Positions 34,901 through 43,648 of a stretch of DNA of 64,000 bases are shown piece after piece. The DNA comes from Acidimicrobiia bacterium. GTDB taxonomy: Bacteria; Actinomycetota; Acidimicrobiia; Acidimicrobiales; Bin134. Both the position numbers and the translations under genes were made by a program. The notes below the pieces were generated by a model. The model saw only the letters and a program-made list of their open reading frames with translations, did no database searches and was not told where the DNA came from. Where the stretch lies: the NCBI GenBank assembly GCA_022822265.1, contig JAJECA010000050.1, positions 145,075 to 209,074 of the forward strand, given 5' to 3'. Numbering within the stretch: position 1 is the stretch's first letter; the number at the start of each line of letters is the position of its first letter.

Positions 34901-37218
34901 GATCTGGCTCCCTGCAATTGGTCGAACAAGTAGTAAGGCGACACGGGCACTTGGTTCACCTCGATGCCGAGGCCGCCCAACGCGTCTTCGACGGCGTTGG
35001 CCACAGCCGCCGGCGGCGAAATCGCCCCCGCCTCTCCCACGCCCTTGATGCCCAATGGGTTGAGCGGCGAAGGCGTCTCCAGGTGGGCGACGGCCAATTC
35101 AGGCACCCCGGCGGCGTCGGGCACCAGATAGTCGGCCAGGCTGGGGTTCTGGGGCTGCCCGTCGGCGTCGTAGACCGCCTGCTCGAACAGCGCCGCTCCG
35201 ATCCCCTGGGCCACTCCTCCGGCGATCTGGCCGTCCACGATCATGGGAGAAAGCAGCGGTCCGCAATCATGGGCGACCACGTAGTCGAGGATCTCCACCG
35301 CTCCCGTGGACGGATCGACCGCAACCCGTGCTGCGTGCACTCCGGCAGCAAAGGTGACCGTCGCCGGCTCGAAGCAGACCATCTCGTCAAGTCCGGGGGT
35401 GCTGCCGTTGGCAAAGTCGCCTCCGGGGGCGAAGCCTTCAGCGACTTCGGCCAGCTCCATGCGCCGGGTCGGAGTTCCCACCACCTCCACCACGCCGTTG
35501 TGGATGCGCAGGTCGGCGGGGGCCAGTTCCCACCGCTGAGCCACTGCGTTGACAATCCGGTCTCGCAGCACCCCGGCAGCCTCGTGGATCGCACTGCCGG
35601 CCACCACCGCGCTTCGACTGGCCAGAGTGCCCCATCCATACTCGACTGCGGCAGTGTCGCCCCCGATCACCGTCACGCGTTCAGGGTCGGCGCCCAGCGC
35701 TTGGGCGCACACTTCAGCGAACACGGTCTCGTGTCCTTGGCCCTGAGAACAGGCACCGGTTGACACCTCGACCCAGCCGGTCTCATCAACCCGAACCCGG
35801 GCGCTCTCGAACGGTCCGACCCCTGTTCCCTCCACATAGGTGGACACACCGACGCCGACCAGTCGGCCGGCTTCATCCGGCGCCCCTCCCCGGAGGCCGT
35901 CGGCCATATTGCCCATGGCCATAGCCGCCTCGAAACAGCCGGAGAAATCACCGCTGTCGTATGTCATGGGCGTGCCATCCCGATAGTTGAGGCCGACGGT
36001 ATAGGGCATTTCCTCGGCCCCGATTAGGTTTCGACGGCGAAGTTCTACCGGGTCAATGCCCATCTCTCGGGCGGCGACGTCGATGATGCGGTCCATGGCA
36101 AAGACGGCTTCAGGTCGGCCCGCTCCCCGATAGGGCGAGATCGGGGCTTTGTTGGTCACTACTGCGGTGGCCTCCACATCCAGCGCCGGCACCCGATAGC
36201 ACCCGCACAGGTGGGCCAGCGTGTTGTAGGGCTGGACCACGCCCAGTGGATTGGCCGCTCCGTTGTCAACCACGAATCGGTCGCGCACCCCCAGTATGCG
36301 GCCGTCGCCGTCGAGGGCTAGTTCGATGTCGTGGATCTGGTCTCGGGAATGGATGGCGGCCAGGCCGTGCTCGCTTCGCTGCTCGACCCATTTGAGAGGG
36401 ACTCCCATCTCCAGCGCCAGGAAGGCCATGACCAGTTCTTCGGCGTAGGGAATGGCCTTGACGCCGAATCCGCCGCCCACGTCGGGGGCCACAACCCGGA
36501 TTCGGTGAGCTGGTCTGCTTAGCGACTTGGCCAAGGCGGTGCGCAGCGGATGGGGAATCTGAGTGCTGCTCCACACCGTGAGCAGATCGGTGCGGGGATC
36601 GTTTTCGGCCACCACGCCCCTCGGCTCCATAGGGTGACAAGCCAGTCTGCCCGAGTGCAGGCGGCGTCGACTGACATGGGCGGCTTCGGCGAAGGCGCTG
36701 TCTGTGTCGCCGAAACCGGCGGCCACGAACAACGAGCGGTTGTCGGGCCAGTGGTCATACAGCCGGGGAGCATCATCGGCCAGCGCGGCGAAGGGATCGA
36801 CAACCGGCGGACGGGGAGCCAGGTCTAGAAGAACCCGATCAGCTGCGTCTGCTGCGCCATAGGGGGTGTCGGCGATCACCACGGCAATGGGGTCGCCCAC
36901 GTGCCGTACCCGGTCTACCGCAAGCAGCGGCCGACCTTCATGGCGTACAAACAGCCGCTCGTCGCCCAGCGTCTCCAGCAATTTGTCCTGGTAGACGCCA
37001 CCATCGGCCTCGTTGGGCGCCATCGTGTCGATCCGTCCGACCAGATCCGCGCCGGTCCAGCCGACAACCTCCGAGGGAAGCTCCACCCCGTTCACGTCGG
37101 CGTGAGCCACAGGACTGCGCACGAAGGAGACATACCGCATCGACGGAAGCTCGATATCGGCCACGTAGCGTCCGTCGCCCCGCAACAGCCGGGAATCCTC
37201 CCGCCGCAGTGTCTTCAC
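34897..37218 (-). CDS. Xanthine dehydrogenase/CoxL-like molybdenum hydroxylase large subunit
   Basis: The 773-residue protein contains the aldehyde-oxidase/xanthine-dehydrogenase N-terminal domain (about 10-110) and the molybdopterin-binding domain. Landmarks are VVAPDVGGGFGVK, SPYRGAGRPEA (form II-like, not the CO-dehydrogenase active-site loop), STGACSQGQGHETVFA and the catalytic Glu in IKGVGEAGAI. It should hydroxylate or oxidise an aldehyde or heterocycle using molybdopterin. The usual FAD and 2Fe-2S partner subunits are not encoded in this window, so it must borrow them or use another electron acceptor. The GTG at 37218 overlaps the aldolase stop by 4 bases and decides the start. Confidence 0.87.
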   Translation of the reverse strand: MKTLRREDSRLLRGDGRYVADIELPSMRYVSFVRSPVAHADVNGVELPSEVVGWTGADLVGRIDTMAPNEADGGVYQDKLLETLGDERLFVRHEGRPLLAVDRVRHVGDPIAVVIADTPYGAADAADRVLLDLAPRPPVVDPFAALADDAPRLYDHWPDNRSLFVAAGFGDTDSAFAEAAHVSRRRLHSGRLACHPMEPRGVVAENDPRTDLLTVWSSTQIPHPLRTALAKSLSRPAHRIRVVAPDVGGGFGVKAIPYAEELVMAFLALEMGVPLKWVEQRSEHGLAAIHSRDQIHDIELALDGDGRILGVRDRFVVDNGAANPLGVVQPYNTLAHLCGCYRVPALDVEATAVVTNKAPISPYRGAGRPEAVFAMDRIIDVAAREMGIDPVELRRRNLIGAEEMPYTVGLNYRDGTPMTYDSGDFSGCFEAAMAMGNMADGLRGGAPDEAGRLVGVGVSTYVEGTGVGPFESARVRVDETGWVEVSTGACSQGQGHETVFAEVCAQALGADPERVTVIGGDTAAVEYGWGTLASRSAVVAGSAIHEAAGVLRDRIVNAVAQRWELAPADLRIHNGVVEVVGTPTRRMELAEVAEGFAPGGDFANGSTPGLDEMVCFEPATVTFAAGVHAARVAVDPSTGAVEILDYVVAHDCGPLLSPMIVDGQIAGGVAQGIGAALFEQAVYDADGQPQNPSLADYLVPDAAGVPELAVAHLETPSPLNPLGIKGVGEAGAISPPAAVANAVEDALGGLGIEVNQVPVSPYYLFDQLQGARS

Positions 37219-37931
37219 CGGGCCAACTCCACGGCCCAGTAGTCCCACTGGGTGTGGGTGTACTCCTCAAGAGTCAGCCCGTCAGTAAGCAACTCTTCGG
37301 TCAGCTCTGTCGGGTCGATGGCCGCTACGGGGCCCAGGCCTTGGGCCATGATCTGCAATCGGGCCGAGCGCTCAAGGTTCACCGCACTTACCGTGGCCTC
37401 CTCGATGGAGGATCCCACCACAGTGAGCCCGTGGCCCTTCAACAAGATCCCCTTCCGGTCTCCCATGGCTGCGGCCACTGCTCGGCCGCGTTCGGGGTCG
37501 TCGATCTGCACCGCGGAGTCGTACACCGGTACGCCGTCGGCGAACAGGGTGCACAGGTGCCAGACCGGGGCAAGAGGAACGTCGGTCATCGAGAACGCGA
37601 TGCAGTGCATGGGATGGGCGTGGATAACCGCTCCCACATCGGGGCGGGCCCGATAAATCTCGGTGTGCATGAACCGCTCGCCGGGGGCCTCCATCGAACC
37701 CTCGACCACCTCGCCATCCAGGTCCATAATCACCACATCATCAGGGTCGGTCTCGGCCAGGTCTTTGACGTCATCGTGGGTGTGGCCCAATACGGCCACC
37801 AGGTCGGTTCCCGGAATCCGGGCCGAGGGGTGGCCAAAGGGACCGATCAGCCGCTCTCGGACCAGAATCCGGGTCGAGGTGGCGATCTTCTCCTTGAGGT
37901 CGGCAATGGCCTCGGGCTGTTGGATGCTCAT
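37215..37931 (-). CDS. Class II aldolase/adducin-family protein
   Basis: The 238-residue protein has the metal-binding signature of the family: E91 in HTEIYRARPDVG, H104 and H106 in AVIHAHPMH, and a later His in LLKGHGLTV. Members include L-fuculose- and L-ribulose-phosphate aldolases/epimerases and decarboxylases of hydroxy acids. The exact reaction is unknown. The ATG at 37931 overlaps the aldehyde dehydrogenase stop by 4 bases and follows that gene in the cluster; the longer open frame upstream is discounted. It supports degradation of a sugar- or polyol-derived compound. Confidence 0.87.
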   Translation of the reverse strand: MSIQQPEAIADLKEKIATSTRILVRERLIGPFGHPSARIPGTDLVAVLGHTHDDVKDLAETDPDDVVIMDLDGEVVEGSMEAPGERFMHTEIYRARPDVGAVIHAHPMHCIAFSMTDVPLAPVWHLCTLFADGVPVYDSAVQIDDPERGRAVAAAMGDRKGILLKGHGLTVVGSSIEEATVSAVNLERSARLQIMAQGLGPVAAIDPTELTEELLTDGLTLEEYTHTQWDYWAVELAR

Positions 37932-39409
37932 GGTCGCGCTCCGATGTCGAGAACGTGGACAACTTTGGTCCGGGTGTAGCTGAGCAGCGACTCCATCGAC
38001 CCTTCCGCTCCCAGCCCTGAGTCCTTGTAACCGCCGAACGGCGTCTCCAGGAAGTGCTGGCCCCGCCCGTTGATCCACACGCATCCGGCCTGCACCCGGC
38101 GGGCGGCGTCCATCGCCCAGTCCAGGTCGTTGGTGATGATGTTGGCCGTCAACCCGTAGCGGGTGGCGTTGGCCTGGGCAATCAGGTCGTCTCGATCTCG
38201 CCATTCCAAAACTGACAGCACCGGACCGAAGATCTCCTCGGCGGCGATGGTGTGGCCGGACTCCACCCGATCGAAGAGCGTGGGCGCCAAGTAAAACCCG
38301 CCCTCGGGCACGCCATCGGGGGCGGTGCCGCCCCTGATCAGCCGGGCGCCCTCCGACCGCCCAACATCCACATAGCCCTGAACCCGGTTGAGCTGGGGCT
38401 CAGACACGAGCGGCCCCATGGTGGTTGCCGCATCGAGAGGGTCGCCCACTCTGATCTGGTCAAGCCGGGCCGCTACCGCATCCACGATCTCGTCACGGAG
38501 GGCCGCAGGGGCGTAGAGCCGAGACGTGGATCCGCATGACTGCCCCTGGGAGGACTCGAAGTTCATCCCCCCCACCGCCTGCTCGGCCACAAACGCGGGA
38601 TCGGCATCGGGCGCGACCAAGAGGGGGTTCTTGCCCCCGAGCTCAACGGTCACATGCTTCACCCGGCCCGAGGCCGCAGCAGCCTCCATGACCCGCAGCC
38701 CGGTCGTCCCCCGCCCAGTGAACCCGATGCGGCTGATTGCCGGGTGGGCCACCAAGGCCTCGCCGGTGGTGGCTCCGTTACCGGTCAGCACAGTCAGCAC
38801 GCCGGTAGGCAGGATCTCGGCGGCCAGATAGGCGATCTCCAACGGAGAGATGGGGGTTTGGTCGGGGGCCTTCACAATGACGGTGTTGCCCGCGGCCAAG
38901 GGGGCGGCCGCATGGAAGAGGGTGAACATCAGCGGGTGGTTGAAGGGCAGGATGCGGGCCACCACGCCGTAGGGCTCTCGCAAGGTCAAATGGAGGCTGT
39001 TGGCCGACGCGGGCAGGGTCTTGCCGTGCAGTTCGCGGGCGATGCCGGCGAAGTAGTCCAGGGCATCGGCCCCGTAGGCCACATCGTTGCGCATGGCAGC
39101 CAGGGGGTTGCCGCTGTCCATGGCATCGATTCGGGCCAGACGCTCGGACTGCGATCTCACGGCATCGGCCAGGGTGCGCAGATATCGGCCTCTCTCAGCA
39201 GCCGACAACGCAGCCCACGCCGGCTGGGCCCCTTCTGCTGCCTTAGCGGCCCGATCCACCGCAGCGGCGTCGGCCAGCGGCACCTCAGCCACGGTCTCAC
39301 CGGTGCCCGGGGCGATTGCCGCCATCATGTCGCCATCGGCCACCTCGCCGTCCCCCACCAGCAGCGGATAGCGGTCGCGGAGTTCGACTCCAGACAGGTC
39401 GGAAGTCAT
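37928..39409 (-). CDS. NAD(P)-dependent aldehyde dehydrogenase
   Basis: The 493-residue protein is a standard-length ALDH. PFNHPLMFTLFHAAAPLAAGN precedes the cofactor-binding fold, IGFTGRGTTG is the nucleotide loop, VELGGKNP carries the catalytic Glu, SQGQSCGS the nucleophilic Cys, and EEIFGPVLSV the conserved Phe-Gly-Pro. It oxidises an aldehyde to the acid. The gene overlaps both neighbours (alcohol dehydrogenase and aldolase) by 4 bases, so it probably takes the aldehyde produced by the alcohol dehydrogenase next to it. Confidence 0.92.
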   Translation of the reverse strand: MTSDLSGVELRDRYPLLVGDGEVADGDMMAAIAPGTGETVAEVPLADAAAVDRAAKAAEGAQPAWAALSAAERGRYLRTLADAVRSQSERLARIDAMDSGNPLAAMRNDVAYGADALDYFAGIARELHGKTLPASANSLHLTLREPYGVVARILPFNHPLMFTLFHAAAPLAAGNTVIVKAPDQTPISPLEIAYLAAEILPTGVLTVLTGNGATTGEALVAHPAISRIGFTGRGTTGLRVMEAAAASGRVKHVTVELGGKNPLLVAPDADPAFVAEQAVGGMNFESSQGQSCGSTSRLYAPAALRDEIVDAVAARLDQIRVGDPLDAATTMGPLVSEPQLNRVQGYVDVGRSEGARLIRGGTAPDGVPEGGFYLAPTLFDRVESGHTIAAEEIFGPVLSVLEWRDRDDLIAQANATRYGLTANIITNDLDWAMDAARRVQAGCVWINGRGQHFLETPFGGYKDSGLGAEGSMESLLSYTRTKVVHVLDIGARP

Positions 39410-40494
39410 GGGACGATCACCGGCTTCATCTCAGCACCGGCTTTCATGGCGGCCAACGCATCAGTCACCTGATCCAGGGAATAGGTGTTGGAGCACACCG
39501 CTGATTCCAGCCCCATCTTGGCGCTGTGCCGGTCCAAGAACCGGAGGGCGTCGTGGAAGTGGGAGATGTCGGCCGAAAGTGAGGTCCGTACCGTGAGCTG
39601 GCGAACCTTCATGGCCGTGGTCGGCACGGGAACGGTTTTGCCATGGGCTTGGCCGATGACCATTAGCGTGCCGCCGGCGCGCACCATCTCCATACCCTCG
39701 GTAAAGGCATCGGGTGGCCCCGCGCATTCGATCACGAAGTCGGCACCCCGGCCCGCTGTCATGCTGCGGACCGCTTCGATTCTCTCTTCGGGCTCGGTGT
39801 CATCGATGTCGATACGGGCAGCCAGATCCCATGATTCGGTGGCGGCCAGCCGGGATCGGGGTGCACCGATGAGGATCACCTGGTTGGCCCCGCTTCGCAG
39901 GGCCGCCGCTGCGGCCAGAACCCCGACTGGACCTGCCCCGAGAACGACCACCGTGTCGCTAAAGCGAATGCGGGGCATGCGGTCGAGGGCGTGCATGACT
40001 GTGCGCAAGGCACAGGTGGCCGCTGAGGCCAGCGGGCTGGTCACGCCCTCGGGCACCCGCAGTACCCGAGAATCTGGCGACACGTGGAGGTGTTCGGAGA
40101 ACGTCCCGTTGACCGCACCGTCCTCATAGGGACCCCACCCGTATCCCATGGTGTTTTCACACAGAGTGGGCTGTTTGGCCACCGCGCAGAAATAGCACCG
40201 CCCGCACCAATTGTGAGCCCAGACGATGCGGTCACCGGGTCGAAGCGGTTCGCCCACAGCGTCGCTCTTCAGACCTTTGCCCAGCTCCACCACAGTTCCG
40301 GTGCCCTCATGGCCCAATATCAGCGGCAGACGAGCCAGTTGATCGAAGACGCCGTCGCATATGTGCACGTCGGTCCCGCACACGGTCGCGGCGTCCATCC
40401 GCACCAGGGCGCCTCCCGGGAGAACCGGACCGAGCTCCAGTGTCTCCACCGCGGGACCGTCGGCGTAGTCGGCCAGAATCACAGCCCGGCTCAT
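39406..40494 (-). CDS. Zinc-dependent alcohol dehydrogenase (MDR family)
   Basis: The 362-residue enzyme has the medium-chain dehydrogenase pattern: catalytic Zn ligands in TVCGTDVHICDG and GHEGTGTV, a structural Zn site of four cysteines (WCGRCYFCAVAKQPTLC), and the NAD(P)-binding loop VVLGAGPVGVLAA. It oxidises a secondary or primary alcohol, possibly a polyol. GAGG lies upstream of the ATG at 40494; a TTG three codons earlier is possible. It overlaps the aldehyde dehydrogenase by 4 bases. The gap to the upstream gluconate-dehydrogenase-like gene is 52 bases. Confidence 0.9.
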   Translation of the reverse strand: MSRAVILADYADGPAVETLELGPVLPGGALVRMDAATVCGTDVHICDGVFDQLARLPLILGHEGTGTVVELGKGLKSDAVGEPLRPGDRIVWAHNWCGRCYFCAVAKQPTLCENTMGYGWGPYEDGAVNGTFSEHLHVSPDSRVLRVPEGVTSPLASAATCALRTVMHALDRMPRIRFSDTVVVLGAGPVGVLAAAAALRSGANQVILIGAPRSRLAATESWDLAARIDIDDTEPEERIEAVRSMTAGRGADFVIECAGPPDAFTEGMEMVRAGGTLMVIGQAHGKTVPVPTTAMKVRQLTVRTSLSADISHFHDALRFLDRHSAKMGLESAVCSNTYSLDQVTDALAAMKAGAEMKPVIVP

Positions 40495-40546
40495 GGTGAC
40501 CAATCCTCAGTCACCATGGCTTCCCAATTCACCAGAGTCGTCCAAG

Positions 40547-40990
40547 TCATCCCGGAGCCTCCCGCCATATCGGACCGCGTTCGACAACCGGATCAAGCAG
40601 GCCCTCGGCCACCCACTCGGTGTAGGCGAAGGGGTCATAGGCTTTGGCCACCTGGCCCGGATACCCGATCAGCTCGCGTACCACCGGGCTGAGGTAATAG
40701 CACGCCGCCACCGAGGTAGTGAGCGCGACATAGGCATCTTCGTCCTCCTCGTGAAGGGCCGATAGCCGGTCGATGGTGAACGAGGACGGATCAAGCGCGT
40801 CCACCGCCCGGACCAGGGGCTCACGTAGATCATCGCGCCAGCCCAGGACTTGAGGCAGATAGGACTCCACTGCCTCAACGTCAGAGACGGCGGGCATCCC
40901 GTGGGCGGCGGGCAGCATCACGTCGGCCAGGGCGATCAGCCGGCCGATATCGATTTCGCCAGTCGATGCCGACGATGCCGGCGCGGTCAT
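40547..40990 (-). CDS. Gluconate 2-dehydrogenase subunit 3-like protein
   Basis: The 147-residue helical protein resembles the small (gamma) subunit that partners GMC-type dehydrogenases: an IDIGRLIALADVMLPAA start, a DALDPSSF segment, and the C-terminal LIGYPGQVAKAYDPF and EGLLDPVVERG. Canonical gamma subunits carry a Tat signal; none is seen here, so the complex may stay in the cytoplasm. It overlaps the GMC gene by 4 bases, which strongly supports a stoichiometric complex with it. No cytochrome c subunit is nearby. Confidence 0.72.
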   Translation of the reverse strand: MTAPASSASTGEIDIGRLIALADVMLPAAHGMPAVSDVEAVESYLPQVLGWRDDLREPLVRAVDALDPSSFTIDRLSALHEEDEDAYVALTTSVAACYYLSPVVRELIGYPGQVAKAYDPFAYTEWVAEGLLDPVVERGPIWREAPG

Positions 40991-42597
40991 GCCGGAACTT
41001 TCTGCTCGCTGCGGTGCTGAACCAGCAGGTCAGCAGTCCGCAGGGCCAGCGCGGTGATCGTGCAGGTTGGGTTGACCCCGGAGCTGGTCACGAACACGCT
41101 GGCATCGGCGATGTACAGGTTGGGCACATCGTGGGCCTGCTGGCGGGAGTTGACCACAGAGTTCGCCGGTTTCTCACCCATGCGGGCAGTGCCCATTAGG
41201 TGCCATCCCGAGTAGGGGATCATGCTGGCTACCGCGGTTTCCTGGCATCCCGAAGCCTCCAGCGATTCTTCGGCCCGCTCTTCTTGGAAGGCCATTAGGC
41301 GCCGCGAGTGCTCAGAGATCCGATAGCTCACCCGGGGTGCGGGGATTCCGTGGCTGTCGGTGCGATCCAGATCGAGCTCTACTCGGTTGGCCTCCTCGGG
41401 AAGATCCTCCCCGAAAATGGCCCAGCTTGCCCCCCGTCCGAAGGTCTGGCCCATGAGGACGTGATGATCACTCCCCCACACCTCGTTTCCGGCTCGCATG
41501 GGCAGGATGTGGTTGAGGGGTCCGCCAACCGGCGAGAGCGCCCACTTGGCCCCTCGGACAAAATCTCGGCAGGGATCGGTCTCGTAGAACTGGTAGCTGG
41601 TGATGCTGGCCCCGAAGTGACCCTGCCATCCCTCTACCTGGTCGTCCCACCACCCCGTCACCACCGAGAAGGGGTGCATCATGAGGCGGCGGCCGACAAG
41701 GCCGCTGGAGTTGGCCAGACCATCAGGGCAGTGGCGGTCGTCGGCCGACAGCAACAGGAGGCGCGCCGTACCCACCGCGTTGGCCGCCAGGATCACCACA
41801 TCGGCCTCTTGGTGGTGCTCGACTCCGGAGCGGTCCAGCCAGACAGCTCCGGTGGCCAACCCTTGAGACCCCAGCGTGATCCGGCTCACCCGAGCCCCGG
41901 TGATCAGCCGGGCTCCGGCGGCGGTGGCCTTGGGCCAGTGGGTTAGATCAGTGGAGGCCTTGGCCCCCTCGGCGCATCCCGAAGTGCAAACGCCTCGCTG
42001 CACGCATGGCCGCCTCCCGTCGTAGGGAGCCGACAAGATGGCGTTGGGCTCGGGCCACCAGTGCCATCCCAGCTGGTTGTGCCCCTCGGCCACCCGCCGG
42101 CCCGCCACCCCCAGGGGCAGCGGCGGGAGCGGATAGTCGTCGTGGGGCGGATAGGCCGGATCCCCGGCCAATCCAGACACGCCGATCTGCTGGTCGATGG
42201 CGTTGTAGTACGGAACCAGATCCCGGTAGGCGATGGGCCAGTCGTCGGCCACACCGTCCAGCGTCCGAATCCGGAAGTCCGACGGGAGCATCCGGGGCCA
42301 CGTCCCGGCGTAGATGATCATGCTTCCCCCCACCGCGTTGTACATGAGGGGCTCTATGTCCGAATCGTCGTGAACCACCGGATAGTCCTCGGGCCGCATC
42401 CGCACGTTGGGGCTCATGGCCCAGTCCTTGCGGATGGCCAGCTCCCAGTCGGGCCTGGTGCCAGGGAACGCGGACCTATCGGGCCAATCGCCCTGCTCGA
42501 GGCAGACAACATCGAAGCCGTGCTCGGCCAGGTGGCGTGCAGCCACCCCACCGGAGGCACCGGCACCGATGATGAGGACGTCGGCCCGATAGGTCAC
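40987..42597 (-). CDS. GMC-family FAD oxidoreductase
   Basis: The 536-residue flavoprotein starts with the FAD-binding ADVLIIGAGASGGVAARHLAEHG and ends with the GMC catalytic region: GWHLMGTARMG (His) and SGVNPTCTITALALR (Asn). VCTSGCAEGAK is a conserved Cys-rich segment of the gluconate-dehydrogenase-like branch. It would oxidise an alcohol group of a sugar acid, polyol or sterol-like substrate. The start is GTG. No signal peptide is visible. It is the first enzyme gene after the binding protein and is coupled to its small partner downstream. Confidence 0.88.
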   Translation of the reverse strand: MTYRADVLIIGAGASGGVAARHLAEHGFDVVCLEQGDWPDRSAFPGTRPDWELAIRKDWAMSPNVRMRPEDYPVVHDDSDIEPLMYNAVGGSMIIYAGTWPRMLPSDFRIRTLDGVADDWPIAYRDLVPYYNAIDQQIGVSGLAGDPAYPPHDDYPLPPLPLGVAGRRVAEGHNQLGWHWWPEPNAILSAPYDGRRPCVQRGVCTSGCAEGAKASTDLTHWPKATAAGARLITGARVSRITLGSQGLATGAVWLDRSGVEHHQEADVVILAANAVGTARLLLLSADDRHCPDGLANSSGLVGRRLMMHPFSVVTGWWDDQVEGWQGHFGASITSYQFYETDPCRDFVRGAKWALSPVGGPLNHILPMRAGNEVWGSDHHVLMGQTFGRGASWAIFGEDLPEEANRVELDLDRTDSHGIPAPRVSYRISEHSRRLMAFQEERAEESLEASGCQETAVASMIPYSGWHLMGTARMGEKPANSVVNSRQQAHDVPNLYIADASVFVTSSGVNPTCTITALALRTADLLVQHRSEQKVPA

Positions 42598-42633
42598 GTT
42601 CGCTAGCAGTGGTTCACCGGAGGGAGAGGTTCC

Positions 42634-43629
42634 CTATCGGAGGTCGGCGTTGGTCATACCTTCGATCGTGTCGGCATCCACCACGAAAGTGGGCGCCTGG
42701 ATGAAGTAGCCCTGGCCGGTGCTGCCGGTGGTCAGGTACTGGTGGGCGACCTCGGCGGTCTGCCAACCCCACTGGTAACCCCTTAGGGCGATGGTCATGT
42801 CAACGCCGGATCCAGCGCGGATCTGGTCGAACACCGCCGGCTCGCCGTCGGTCCCGCTGATGAGGATGTCGGCGTGGTCGATGCCGGCCTCCTCCACTGC
42901 GGTAGCGGCGCCCAAGGCCAGAGCATCGCTGTCTGCCCAGATGCCGTCGAGATCGGGATTGGCGGTCAAAGCGTCCTGGGCCAGGCGGAGGCCCTCCTCA
43001 GCGGTGAAGCTGTTGGCGCTCTGGTTGAACACAACCTCGATGCCGGGGTTGTTCTCCATGGTGTGCTCGAAGCCCTCTCGGCGCTTCTCCACATACTCGC
43101 TGGCCCCCGGGCCGCCGATACGGGCGATCTTGCCCGAACCGCCGAGTTGTTCAACCATCCACTCGCTCTGCTTGGTGCCCTCAACACCCCAGTCGGTGCC
43201 GATGAAGCCGATCTCGGGGGCAGCCTCCTGCACACTGTCACCAGTGGACAGCATCGGAATGCCGGCTGCCGCCGCGGCTTCATAGGCGGGAATGAGCGCC
43301 TGGCGGTCGCCTGGCGAGGCGATGATGAGGTCGACCCCTTGAGTGACGAAGTCCTCGATCTGTGCCACTTGGTCCTCGATCACGTATGCCGCGTCGGCTG
43401 CGACGAAGTTCCAGCAGTTCTGAGCGCCGAACTCGGCCAAGCCGGCTTCAAGATCGCGGAAGTACAGGATGAAAGTCGCCAGATTGGCGTACCGCACCTC
43501 GTAGATCTCCTCGCAGCCTCCTTCTCCTGACGCGGCGTCGTCGTCATCGTCGTTTCCGCATGCCGACACCACCAGCCCAAAGGCCAACAGCAGCGCCAGC
43601 AGCTTGAACAACAGGTTCTTGGTTTTCAT
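42634..43629 (-). CDS. Sugar-type ABC transporter substrate-binding lipoprotein
   Basis: The 331-residue lipoprotein has a signal peptide with lipobox VVSAC (Cys24) followed by an Asp-rich spacer. The body is a Peripla_BP_4 (ribose-binding-like) fold, with TQGVDLIIASPGDRQAL and TAVEEAGIDHADILISGTDGEP. It captures the ligand outside the membrane for the permease encoded next upstream. A strong GGAGGGGAG precedes the ATG at 43629; the longer frame upstream is discounted. The ligand is unknown; the surrounding enzymes point to a polyol, sugar or related alcohol. Confidence 0.88.
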   Translation of the reverse strand: MKTKNLLFKLLALLLAFGLVVSACGNDDDDDAASGEGGCEEIYEVRYANLATFILYFRDLEAGLAEFGAQNCWNFVAADAAYVIEDQVAQIEDFVTQGVDLIIASPGDRQALIPAYEAAAAAGIPMLSTGDSVQEAAPEIGFIGTDWGVEGTKQSEWMVEQLGGSGKIARIGGPGASEYVEKRREGFEHTMENNPGIEVVFNQSANSFTAEEGLRLAQDALTANPDLDGIWADSDALALGAATAVEEAGIDHADILISGTDGEPAVFDQIRAGSGVDMTIALRGYQWGWQTAEVAHQYLTTGSTGQGYFIQAPTFVVDADTIEGMTNADLR

Positions 43630-43648
43630 TGTGCTCCCCTCCGGGTAT

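Noticed and set aside
34897..37218. Carbon monoxide dehydrogenase large subunit (form I CoxL).
   Set aside because: The loop reads SPYRGAGR, not the AYRCSFR motif of true CO dehydrogenase, and coxM/coxS are missing.
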